A stretch of 64,000 bases of DNA from Apiotrichum sp. Y4204 (Eukaryota > Basidiomycota > Tremellomycetes > Trichosporonales > Trichosporonaceae): positions 1 through 64,000 of the forward strand of contig JAMYHL010000092.1 of NCBI GenBank assembly GCA_025531455.1, in the 5' to 3' direction. Position 1 is the stretch's first letter, and every line of letters starts with the position of its first letter. Positions 33,575-44,500 of this stretch are shown in pieces. The position numbers and the translations under genes were made by a program. Below the pieces are notes generated by a model, which saw only the letters and a list, made by a program, of their open reading frames with translations, searched no databases and was not told the origin of the DNA.

Positions 33575-34898
33575 ATGTCTGGACGCGCAGCCCTCCTCGC
33601 CAAGAACCCCGACGACGTCGTCATTGGTGCGTGTGGCCTATGCGCCCTCCTAAGACCCACAACTGACAGGTAGTGTCCGCGAAGCGCACGCCAATGTGCA
33701 AGGCGCACAAGGGCGCGCTCAAGGACGCGCGGTACGAGGACATGATGGCGGCTGTGTTCCGGGGCGCCATCTCCGCGGCTGGGATTGACCCCGCGCTGAT
33801 CGAGGACATTCAGGTCGGCACGGTACGCACGCCGCGCGGCGGCGCGAGCATCACCCGCATGGCAGCGCTGCATGCAGGTATCCCGATCGAGACGAGCGTC
33901 TCGACCGTCAACCGCCAGTGCTCCTCCTCTCTCCAGGCCATCTGGACGATCACGAATGAGATTCTCGCGGGCGATATTGATATTGGTATGGCGGGCGGGT
34001 GCGAGAGCATGACCCACCACTATAACAAGAATCCGCTCGACCACCCGACGTCCAAGGAGGTCCTCGGCACGCAGTGTAAGTGAATTCCCTGGAGGGTAGA
34101 GGCTGATGGCAGTGGCCGCCGACTGCATCATTCCCATGGGCATCACGAACGAGAATGTCGTCTCGGAGTAAGTCTGAGCTGAGCGCGAGTCAATTCCTCC
34201 AGCTGACACCCAGCCATAACATCCCCCGCGCATCGCAGGACGCGTTCGCTGCGAACTCGTACCAGAAGGCGGAGGCGGCGCAGAAGGCCGGCAAGTTCGA
34301 CTCGGAGATCACCCCCGTGACCGTGAACGGCACCACAGTCAGCCGCGACGACTGTATCCGGTACGGCGTGACTGCCCAGTCGCTCGCGTCGATCAAGCCG
34401 GCGTTCAAGGCGGATGGAACAACCACCGCGGGCAACGCGTCGCAGCTCACAGACGGCGCGGCGGCGCTCATTCTCGCCCGCCGCTCCGTCGCGAACGAGC
34501 TCGGTCTGCCGATCATCGGCAAGGTGTGCAAGGTCGTGACTGCTGGCGTGCCGCCGCGCATCATGGGCATCGGACCGGCCGTGGCCATCCCGAAGCTGCT
34601 CGCAAAGACGCACCTGTCAGTTGGCGACATTGACATTTTCGAGATCAACGAGGCGTTTGCGGGCCAGGCACTGTACTGTGCCCAGGAGCTCAAGTTTGAC
34701 ATGAACAAGCTCAACCCGTGCGGTGGCGCGATTGCGCTCGGACACCCCCTCGGCGCGACGGGTGCGCGGCAGGTCACCACCGCGCTTGCCGAGGCGCGCC
34801 GCACAAACGCCCAGTTCTTCGTCACTTCCATGTGTGCGGGTACTGGCTTCGGTGTGGCGGGGCTGTTTGTCAATGAGCAGCCGCAGTCCAAGCTCTAG
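33575..34898 (+). CDS. Acetyl-CoA C-acyltransferase (3-ketoacyl-CoA thiolase), peroxisomal with PTS1
   Basis: 397 residues from exons 33575-33626, 33674-34075, 34113-34167 and 34214-34898. The last enzyme of beta-oxidation, cleaving 3-ketoacyl-CoA with CoA. The nucleophilic Cys is about residue 100 (NRQCSSSLQA), followed by GGCESMTHH, the NEAFAGQAL loop, GHPLGATGAR and the C-terminal CAGTGFG cysteine, all thiolase signatures. The protein ends QPQSKL, a PTS1. The N-terminus (MSGRAALLAKNPDDVVI) has no PTS2 nonapeptide, which most fungal peroxisomal thiolases use. The first intron needs the acceptor GGTAG rather than the nearer ACAG to keep VSAKRTP in frame. Together with the SKL hydratase it indicates peroxisomal fatty-acid oxidation. 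Confidence 0.93.
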
Positions 34899-35181
34899 AG
34901 TTGTAGATTAGGATAGGATGCAGGGATACAGAAGTGAAGGGCAATTGCGGGGGAGAGCAGGGTGGTCTGTGTGGGGTGGCTTATCGCCCTTATCATGCTT
35001 ATCAGCCTGAAGACCAGAACGATCACCTTTCGATCGTCTACAGTCCGTATTCTCCTGCCCCGACCCCTGCATCATATCATATACTGTTCATGCCATTGAT
35101 CTATTCATGCTTGTCGTGCTGTATTGTATGCTGTATTGATTATATACACTAAGCCCTAATCTACAACCGTCCCATCTATGT
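34899..35181. other. Convergent 3' flanks, pyrimidine-rich
   Basis: Short gap between the thiolase gene and the leftward gene ending at 35182; no gene. Confidence 0.5.
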
Positions 35182-35901
35182 CTACAACTCGAGGTCGAAT
35201 CCGTCCTCTGCAAACTCGTACGCCTCGTCGCCGAGCACGTCCTCGGCGTCGCCGTATCCGAGGAGCGCACACGCAACGGCCGCAAGGATGGGCGACAGGC
35301 GCTGGGTATAGCTGCTCTTCGTCTTGGATTTCGGCGCCTCGTGTTTCGGAGGCATGGGACGGACGAGGAAGCGGACGTGCGCGCCGGTTGATGCGGGCTC
35401 GATACGCGCATTCTCGGGGACGACTCTTGGGGCCGGGACGCAGGTGGCGCCTTCCTCATCCTGCGCGACAAAGGCTTCTAGCGCGTGCAGGTGGTTTGTG
35501 CCCCAGGCGACGAGCTTGGCGCGCAGGCCGTGGTGGTGCTCGTGCTCGCCAAAGTAGTCTGTTGCCTGCTTGTCCTCTAGGGGATAGGGGGTGAGGGGGA
35601 GGCAGGGGACAGACGGCGAGAGAAGCGGCGTGGAGGGGAGAGAGCTGTGCCGCGACGAGGAGGCCGAGGCGGAGAGCTCGGGAGTGGATGGCGGCGACCA
35701 GTCCATGTCCTCAGGGATCGCCTCCATCCTGCGGTTCAGGACGCGCGGTGTCGCGTCGAGGGCAATGTCTGCGGCGGTGGAGAGGGAGACGCTGCGTTTC
35801 TGGGTGTCAGGCGGGTCTCATCTTTGAGTAAGGGCACGACTCACCAGAGCCTCGGGGTCCGTATTGGACTGCTGGGGGCGGGTGTATGTTGCGGTGGCCA
35901 T
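35182..35901 (-). CDS. Unrecognised small protein, Ser/Pro-rich
   Basis: 224 residues from exons 35845-35901 and 35182-35799; the 45-nt intron has a CCTGACA branch site and CCCAG acceptor. Exon 1 encodes MATATYTRPQQSNTDPEAL. The middle (about 45-100) is Ser/Pro-rich and disordered. HHHGLRAKLVAWGTNHLHALEAFVA suggests one amphipathic helix, and a further helix (RLSPILAAVACALLGYG) is hydrophobic enough to touch a membrane. The end is acidic (GDAEDVLGDEAYEFAEDGFDLEL). No family recognised; short single-domain fungal proteins with an acidic tail are often regulators, but nothing here shows it. Confidence 0.7.
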
Positions 35902-37752
35902 GGTGGCAGGTGCGACTGTTGGCTGGTGTCTGGTGTCTGATGTGTATTGCTGAGTGCGGGGAGGTTATCTCTGTTCAGTCCATAGATCCAGAGACCTTAT
36001 GTATATGTGCCTTTTCCGTTCGACTCCGACAAACTTATCATCCACACTGCCCGATCGATCCCGACACGTATGACTGAAAGATTTCATACATGTAGCTGGA
36101 GAGTTCAAAGGAAACGGTGCAATGTGAGTGGTCTATTGTTCCTACTACTCTTGGGATCTGTGACGCGTCGTGGGCCGTGGGGGGAGGCAGCTTGGCAGCA
36201 GTCTACAGCAGCAAGTTTTCTTTTTCCTATCAATTCCCACGCCGATAAGGATGCCTTTGAGAAAGACGGACAATCTCGCCCAGGCACAGTCCCAATTTAC
36301 AGTTCGGGACCGGACGGGACATGACCCATGACGCTGGCGGGCAGGACGCAGTGGCAGCGGAGGCTCTGGGCAGAGTTGTACAACCAAAGTTGTGGCCCGC
36401 CCACTCCGCATTCTTCCGAAGCCATTGTTCCTGTCCCCACGAGCCACGAGCCGCGAGCCAAGCGTTTCAGGCATTCAGGTAATATTCTGGACCTCTACTG
36501 CACGCGCCACGACAGACATTGCGATTGAACGCGAACATTTGCTCCGTGCACGCAGATTCTACGGGGCCGGACATTGATAGGGGCTTGATCGAATGAGGGC
36601 TGTGCGCTACAGGCATGCAGGTAGCGGGTAGCACTGACCTAGCTCATCGCAGCTTGGACGTTCATGATCGTTTTTTCCTATCTGACAGCCGCCGCTCGGA
36701 CAACATACAGGAATTGACAAGAGTTCTAGAGGGTCGTTGGATCAGTGATCAGTGAAAAATGAGAGATGTTTGGTGCATTTTGACGATTCAGCGGGGAGCT
36801 GCCAAAAGGGTCGAGATTGTGTCATCAGACGCGCGATACTTTGTTATTGTTGTACAAATGCCGTTCAGAAGCTTAACGTGCCAGTTTGTCGGAATCGCGG
36901 GGGAGAGCACAGTTCACAGTTTTCCTTTCAACAACCCAAACTATCAGACCCTTGAGAGTTGTTCGATGCCACGAAGCAGATGTGTCTGAACCCCATTGTT
37001 AATGTACCGGCGAGTTCCGTCCTCAGAACGGGCTCTAGACCTCACGGGTTCCAGTAGTAAGTCCGATGCGCGTGGCTCCCCCCAAAGGCATAATTTCGTT
37101 ACCCCCATGTTATCTTCTCAGTCTCCATCGACCACCGCGACCAAGAACTGTTGGAGTCCGGAACCGCAAAAGGGCAGGCATTGGGTAGAGTAGAAACTTA
37201 TCATCATATACGTTGCGTGTTCAGTCTTCCAGACATGACGGTTCAGGACCATGGGCCGATTCTAGGCTCGTCCGGAAGAAGTCCGGATATATCTCTCGTC
37301 ATTCCCCTTTCTTGTCGACAGCGCAGATGTCCAGGAATGCATATTGATGTCGCGTCCACCACATGTAAGAACCACATGCTCCACATGCACAGTAGCAGGA
37401 GCTCTATGTGGGCAAGTGTCAGCGCTGTTACGAGAAACGGCGACGCGTGCATCCTCTGGCCGCCGAAATGGGAGGAATGGGACGCTCAGCGCCGACAACG
37501 CCTTGATCCCGTGACTCGTTCTGGGGAATACCGAACGCCGTGCACACAGAGCATGTGAGACATTGTTGACCATCTCCACTGTTCACTCCACTGTTCACTA
37601 TCCACGATGCACAATGCACGACGCGACAGATGGCCTCCGGTTCACTTGTGACCGGTGAGCCGGTATATCTTCCTCGATAACGTCCAGAGCATGCTCGAGT
37701 TCCCCCATCAATCTCTCGCCTCTGCCCAGCTTACTCACATACTCTAGCCACA
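35902..37752. other. Intergenic, A+T-richer, no gene
   Basis: About 1.85 kb between divergent genes. Base composition is more even than in coding neighbours. Open frames are short, overlap on both strands and lack splice support or recognisable content. Leader-like sequence precedes the ATG at 37753. A decayed element cannot be excluded but no remnant is identifiable. Confidence 0.4.
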
Positions 37753-39029
37753 ATGACGCTCGGAGCCATCCCCCCCACTATGAAGGCCGTGACCATGATC
37801 AAGCCGTTCGAGGTCAAGGTCGCCGAGGTGCCCACGCCCAAGATCGAGCTCGACACGGACGTGATTCTCAAGGTCTCGACCGCGGGTCTCTGCGGTGAGT
37901 GTTCTTGAACTGTGGGATGTATCCCGTATCGCTGACGCCAGGCTCCGACCTCCACTTCTACCGTGGTCACCTGCCGGTCACACCCAACATGATTGTCGGG
38001 CACGAGGTTGTCGGCGAGATCATCCAGGTCGGCGACAAAGTGTCCAAGTGGAAGGTCGGCGATAGGGTCATCACGCCCTTTGCCGCGTCGTGCGGTACGT
38101 CGCAAGGAATCCCTCTGTGCTACTACCTACTGACGGCAGGCTCCTGCTTCTACTGCAACAAGGGGCAGACGGCGCGCTGCCCCGAGGCAGTAGTCTTTGG
38201 TGTGGGCCGCCTGCCCGGCTGCCAGGCCGAGTACGTGCGCATCCCGCTGGCGGACAGCTTCCTGTGGCGCCAGCCCGACGACATTGACGAGAGCACCCTG
38301 GTGATCATGGCGGACATTCTCCCGACAGGATACTTTGTCGCGGCCGGAGCGAAGCGTCTCATGATCGAGGGAGAGAGCGGGCGCGCAATGACGGGCAACA
38401 TTGTCGAGGACGTCGAGAAGACAAAAGAGGGCGTCTGTGTCATTATCGGCTGCGGCCCAGTTGGACTCTGCGCAATCGTAAGCTATACAAACAATGATCA
38501 ATCTAACAGCAGTCTTCCGCAGTTCAGATGTTCGACAAGGTATTCGCGACGGACCTCAGCGAGATGCGCCTCGAGGCGGCGCGGGCCCACGGGGCGATTG
38601 CGCTTCCGGACGGCGAGCTGCAAAAGGCCGTCCTCAAGGCGACGGAGGGCCGCGGCGCCGACGCAGTGTGCGAGGTCGTCGGGCACACCGATGCGCTCCT
38701 CAAGGCCCTCGATCTCGTGCGTCCCTGCGGCGTCGTGTCCTCGTGCGGCGTCCACTCGCACGACATTACCTTTGCCGGCCGCAACCTCTACCTCAAAAAG
38801 TGAGAAAAAAGTCTCGCACTGTATATTTGCTAATCGCAGCGTGCGCTTCCAGTTTGGCCAGTGCTCGGTGCTCACGTACTTTGAGGGCGCTCTCGGCGTG
38901 CTGCGCAAGCACAAGGACGTGTTCAGCTCGTTCATCCAGAAGAAGATTGCGCTCGACGACGCAGAGGAATACTACAAGCTGTTTGAGCAGAACAAGATCG
39001 GCAAGGTCGTGTTTGATCTGAGCGCTTGA
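37753..39029 (+). CDS. Zinc-dependent alcohol dehydrogenase family protein (MDR)
   Basis: 364 residues from five exons: 37753-37894, 37942-38094, 38140-38477, 38528-38799 and 38840-39029. Catalytic-zinc ligands are visible: Cys47 in GLCGSD and His68/Glu69 in VGHEVVGEI. The structural-zinc lobe is complete: C98-x2-C101-x2-C104-x7-C112 (CGSCFYCNKGQTARC). The Rossmann motif is VIIGCGPVGLCAI. GCQAEYVRIPLADSFLW and MADILPTGYF fit the formaldehyde-dehydrogenase-like/threonine-dehydrogenase-like branch of the zinc ADH family rather than classical fermentative ADH. Substrate is unknown; the cytosol is likely as no targeting signal is seen. Exon 4 starts after an inner acceptor (TTCAG) because the outer one breaks the frame. 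It is convergent with the coiled-coil gene, 108 bp away. Confidence 0.87.
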
Positions 39030-39137
39030 GGGATGAGGGATTCTGAGATACAATCCTTTCTGGGGAGGCTGGATGCCAATACCGGGTATTATGATGCATT
39101 ATGAAGTTACAAGAGTCCCAAAAACTCAAGTGTTACA

Positions 39138-40390
39138 CTATTGGCCGCCGTGCAGGAGGATGTCGCGGCGGGTATTCTCGAGATCTGCCCGCGCGGCCTC
39201 GAGCGCCCCCTGTGCGTTCTGTGCCAATTGGGTAATGTGCGCGGTATACGCCGTCGCCTGGTCAATGACGCCCTGGAGTGCGCGACGCGCGGCCTGGATG
39301 TCCGCGGTCGCCTGGTCCGCGCGCGCGCGGAACTGCAGCTCGGACCAGGTCGTGTCAAAGAAGATGTCGGCGATGAGGTTCCTGCTGTCAGGTATGAGCA
39401 GATTTGGCACTCACCCCGTGGGAAGGTTGACGGCCATGAGTCCTGGAATGCCCGGCTCGAGCTGCCGCGCCTGCTGTACGAAGAGCGCGGCCTGGTCGAG
39501 CTCGCGCTGCGCCTTTGCAAACTCGCTCTTCTCGACCAGCGCCCAGTCGTCCTCCCCGCCATACGCGTTCATCGTCGCAAAGTCAGTGGACTGCGGTCAG
39601 CGGCACGGTCAATCTTAAGGCGAGGTGCTCAGACTCACAGCTGCGGAAATCTTCTCCGCCTTGGCCATGTTACCCTCCGCCTGCGCGAGCAGCTCGAGCG
39701 CACGCCGCTCGTTAAACACCACCCCTTGCGTCTGTCAGTCAGTTACTTTTCCCCACATCTCCATACGTGGTTATACTGCGCCAGGGCGGCATTGTACGCC
39801 TGCTCCTTGACGTCTTCAAAGGGGAACGCCGGGGTGGGACCATCAAATACGCGGCTGTACAGCTGCGACAGCTGGCCTTTCACCGCCTCGTGTTCGGCCG
39901 CGGCGCGGCTCACGTCCGCAACCTGTCGATCCAGCGAGGCGACCTGCTCTTCCGCAGCCTCCAATCGCGCGCGCGCAGTCTGCTCAGCCGTGAATGCCGC
40001 GAGGTACTCTTTTTCCTCCTTGTCCTCCATCGCGGACAGCCGCTGCCGCCCGTGCACCGGGTGCTTGATCTTCACCCACAGGCGCTTGATTGTGCGCCCC
40101 TTGATATCCTCCCAGTCCTTGAGCTCGGATTTCCTGCCGTCAGAAGAGAAGAAGAGGTACTTATGCAGCTCACGTTCGCTGCTGAAGGCCCGCCAGCGTC
40201 GAGCGGTCCGCGGCCACCTCTCCGCGGGACATGGCGAGCTGCCGCTCCGCCTGCGCGAGCATCGGCGCCGCATAGTCGGTCGCCTGGAGCTGCTGCAGCA
40301 GCTGCCGGTGCTGGGGTCAGTCGCGCCGCAGGTGCCAAAAGGGAAACGCACAGTTGCGAAGATGGCCGTTAGCTCGCTCTGGGTCGACAT
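39138..40390 (-). CDS. Coiled-coil protein of unknown function, six exons
   Basis: 352 residues from exons 40352-40390, 40174-40310, 39767-40133, 39639-39731, 39415-39590 and 39138-39384. Almost wholly helical: residues 14-75 (HRQLLQQLQATDYAAPMLAQ), then a short ordered segment (KDWEDIKGRTIKRLWVKIKHP) and long coiled coil (MEDKEEKEYLAAFTAEQTAR onward) to the end (DLENTRRDILLHGGQ). The last acceptor is a tandem NAGNAG (GACAG|CAG), so the protein may be made with or without one Arg. Large helical content and the central basic patch suggest a scaffold or membrane-trafficking adaptor, but no named family is recognised. Each exon join keeps frame, which supports the model. Confidence 0.75.
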
Positions 40391-40677
40391 TGTGCGGGAT
40401 GATGAGAAATGGGGCAATTGACGTTTGGAAGGAGTACTGCAGTGGCGTTATATCGGGAGGTTGCTAGCGACGCGTGACGCGTCGGTGGCGTTGCCCCTCG
40501 GGTCTATTGATTCCATTGGCCATTCACTCGCGACTGGTTTCAATCGAAACGGGGTACCATGCAGCGGAATGCACTCTCCAGTCTCCAGTCTCTTCGCCCT
40601 CCCTCGACGCTTCGCTATCTAATCAGCGAGCGCAAGCCCGATCGCGCCCGAAACGAGCGGCTCGGCGCGAATTTCAA

Positions 40678-40781
40678 GGTGCGATGCCCGAGCGGTTAAG
40701 GGGAATGATTCGAATGTCTCTGCGAGAGCAGGTCTGTGATCATTTGACGAAAGTCGCCAGAGTTCAAATCTCTGTCGCACC
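40678..40781 (+). tRNA. tRNA-Ser (anticodon CGA), with intron
   Basis: Acceptor stem GGTGCGA/TCGCACC, U8, D stem CCC/GGG, anticodon stem AATGA/TCATT, anticodon CGA at 40711-40713, T arm CAGAG-TTCAAAT-CTCTG. A long variable arm (about 13 nt, GAC/GTC stem) marks a class II tRNA. A 24-nt intron (40715-40738) follows base 37. A T5 terminator starts at 40782. CGA with a long arm fits tRNA-Ser for UCG codons; the base after the acceptor stem is T rather than the usual G, an oddity to check. Confidence 0.85.
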
Positions 40782-41535
40782 TTTTTGGGAGGCTGCTCGC
40801 GGGGAGCAAGGAGCAAGGAGCAGCGGCGCAGCGGAACGTGAGCGAGAGGCAAGTAATGAGATCGTGATCTCTTGACCATCTCGGAGAGCGGAGAACGGGT
40901 GGAGGTAGATCGTGGAGATTCCGGAAATTCTGTAGATTCTGGGGATTCTGTAGATCCATTCGTAGATTATGTGGCTGATGTACATTCTGTACATTCTGCA
41001 GACTCTGTAGATTCTGTCGAAAATTCTGCATATTCTGTATATTCTGTACGAACTCAGCCACGGTGCGGCATCGGCGGCGTCGGCGGTCAGAGTGGGAACT
41101 GGAACACTGCAGTGTATGTAATGCAGTACGTGCTCCTCTTCGGATTGATGGATCAATCGGCTCAATGGCCCTGGCGGCCTGGCGGATGCATTACGGCACG
41201 GCACCGGCTAGATATCCCGCACGCACCATCTTCCACAGCACAGTCTCGCGGGTGTTTCATCCTCGTATCTTCCGCGACCGACGTGATCCTGCATTTCCTG
41301 GAATAAACCTGACATGTCTAACAGCTTCCGATGGAGCTGTGGGGAGGTGAATGTAGCTGACGCGGCAGATGGTTGCCCCTCCATCGGTTTGCCGCGACAA
41401 GGCCACATGCTGTCTCGTCTCATATATCAGCTAGGAGCCGCCTCCTACGAAGCCATACCCCGTCAACGTGTTCGATCATCACCTCCGGCCAACATACTGT
41501 AACAAGCTCAACATCTACAGTAACAGCAATCAGCC
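40782..41535. other. Region between tRNA-Ser and the alpha-solenoid gene
   Basis: Starts with the tRNA terminator, then holds a degenerate ATTCTGTAG-type repeat (about 40915-41050) and upstream sequence of the gene at 41536. No other gene. Confidence 0.5.
40915..41050 (+). repeat. Degenerate minisatellite, (ATTCTGTAG)-like
   Basis: About 13 imperfect units built on ATTCTGTA(G/T/C), interrupted by variants such as ATTCTGGGG, ATTATGTGG and ATTCTGCAG. Units are 9 nt where clear. It lies about 135 bp 3' of tRNA-Ser and about 490 bp before the intronless gene. Confidence 0.8.
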
Positions 41536-44500
41536 ATGTTCGCAGTCTCCGAGGCGGTGACGGAGCTCCTCGCGCGTGTGGAACCCCTGTCCGCATCCCG
41601 CCGCGACCGGGAAGTCACTCGGTACGCGCGCAGTCTCTCGCCATCCGACGCCGCCGCCGTTGTTGCCGAGCTCGAGGCCCGCGGAGGCGTGTATCCCGTG
41701 CGCCTGGCTGGGCTCGTCGCCGTCGCGTCGCGTAATCTCGAGTGGATCACCAAAGCCATCGGGAGCACGGACTCCAACACGTTTCGTATCGCCATCGGGT
41801 GTTCGATCCGGCATCCGGACCGCGTCCCCGTGCCGGATGCGGTGTTCGAGGCCGCGCTGGACGACGCGCCGCGGGCGCGTCGCCGCCTAATCACCGCGGC
41901 GGGGGCACTCTCCCAGCGTCCCCAGCTCGCTGACAAGATATTTGAACGCGTCCGCGCCGAGTGGGGAGACCGCGCCGCCGCCGGCGTGCTGGCCTCCTGC
42001 TCTGCGGAACTGGTGGAGCAGCACCTGACGCACTTTGTCGAGCTGGTGGATTGGCGGTTTATCACCAAGCGGCACCCGCTCATTGTCATCAATACCTTGG
42101 TGAATGTGCTCAAGCCGTCAGCGGATACTTGGGACGAAGTCGTCAAGCATTTCCCCAGGCCCCTCACTCCCGAGCTTCTTAATCGCCTCAAAGAGCTTGC
42201 CTACTCCCCGGAAGACCTCGATTATCGCTTCCTGGAGTGGCTCATTCCCAAGAAGGACCGGCCGCCTCCAGAGAGTTTCGATGCGGAAGCCTGGTTGGAC
42301 CACGAATGCGTCGGATCTGGATGTCGCCACATTACGCGGGACATTCTGAGAAAGCTTCTCCGCTCAAAGTCGCCCAAGCTCGACAAATTCCTTGGCATCA
42401 AACCGACAGGCGAGTGGCTTTTCCAATACTACCTCCTGATGCTTCCGATGCAGGAACGGAAAGCCGTGTGCGATTTCGCATTTGAGCGGGGTGCTGCTTT
42501 CGACATTCTGAAACACGGTCAACTCAACAACACGTTCCTCGGGTGCCTCCCAAAGGAGACTGCTGCCAGCTTGATTAGGCCGCACGTGAGAGGCGATACG
42601 GACTTTATGGAGGCATTGTCGAGAAAGCGGTTTCTGCCTCCCGATGAGGTGCGCGAAGACTTTTTGACCGGCACGCGGCGCAGCGACGGCGATGATCGCT
42701 ACTTGGCGTGGAAGTATTTCCTTGCAAACTTCCTTCTCTGGGAGGAGAATGATTCGGACAAGTTTACCGAGCTCCTGCAACTCTTTGTTGAGCGAACACG
42801 CAACGATCGCGCCGAGGTTCGAGCCGGCTTTATCACAGATTTGTCATATACTCGCGCCTCCCTATGGACCCCAAAGGCGCGCGCCATCCTCGACCAACTC
42901 CGCCAAGATGCTATTGATGACGACGTCGACACGTTGTATCTCACGCAGACCGTCTCTCATCTATTCAGATCTTTTCCTACAAACCCGACCATTGTCAACT
43001 GGGCACTGGGGTGGTTTCAAGATCCGTCTCAGAAAGATAATGCTCCGCATGGAGGTTGGAATATTCCGTCTATGACCCAAAGCAATATCACCCTAAAGGA
43101 CGCCAAGGCACTGTACGAGATTCTCAAGCCTAGTCTAGACGACGCGATCAGCAACAAGGATTGGGGCTTTGTGCTGTCCGTCGCTAGCTCACTTGGTCCG
43201 CGCGGAGTCCCACTACGGGGATTGTACGAGGCTGTGCGACAGGTCTACGAACTGGCCGACAACGATTTCAAGCTGTCGGCATTGTTCCGTTGGCTCACGC
43301 CCGCTAAAACGCAAGGCGGAAGGGCCGGCATTGCGTTCGAGATCGATCCATCATCTGCGCTCCTACCTTCGATGGCGGAAATCATTACCCTCCAACGGAC
43401 GGATCTCATCGGAAAGGTTTTGAAGGGACCTCTTATTAGCCATTTGTCCAATGGTAATAACATATGGATGGTCCCTACCGCGGCGAAGAAGGCTGTTCAG
43501 TGCTGGACCAGTTCCCAAATGGGAGAATACTGTGATTACCTCGAAAGGCATGCCAACGACGAAGATATTACGACAAAAAAGCGCGCAGAATACATCCGGG
43601 GCTTCGGCATCGTTCCAGGCGGAGCAGCGAGAGCCGTTTCATGGGTGGATTCCGATGACGTCCCACTTTCAGAGGCCGGTCTCTACGCCCTGGGAGGCTC
43701 CGAGTCCCACCTTTCGGTCCTGCTCTCGTATGGTGCGGACGACCGGGCCCGCATCGCCTCCCCAAGAGTCTATGAGACTGCCCGGCTCATGCGCCCATCG
43801 GAGGTCGAGCCGATTGTCGCCACCATGCTCACCACATCCGGCAGCAAGGTTGTCACCCGGAAGGCGGCCCTCGGTCTCGTTGCCAGACTTCTTCCGATAT
43901 CTCGACAGGTCGAGTGCGTCAGCTCGCTAATGTCAAATAAGCATACCCATCGCGACATTCGCGTGCTCTGTGTCGAGACCACGCTGCAAACACTTCTCAA
44001 CACCCCGAAAAGCTTGGAGATTCTCCGCGTGGCCTCCATTGACCCAGAAGAGGATGTGCGGACAGCTGTTGTCTCCACTGAAGTTTCGGTGGAGCTGTAC
44101 CCTGCGTACGTCAAGTTCGTGTCGGCATTGTTGCACTCGCCATATTCCGATGTCGTCAAGTATGCGGCAGGGTGGTTCAACCGGGGACCCCTGGACGTTT
44201 CCTCTGACCATATGGAGAAGTTTGATCTGCCCGCCATTCGCCGCCGCTTGGCCCACCTGGCCATCACAAATCTCGAGTCCACGACCCATGACGCGTACGT
44301 CTATCGCGAGGAGCTCTGGTGTATTGCTCTCGCGGGCGCCATCTCTCTGGCGAACAATGACGCGCAAGCTCTGTGCGAAGCCATCGATACTCTCATTCGG
44401 GACCAGGCTTCAGATCCCGGCGATATGCTAAAATACCGCCGCATTGAAGCCATCGTCGATTCTCTCGCCAACAATGCGAGGACTTCTCGAAGGATATGCC

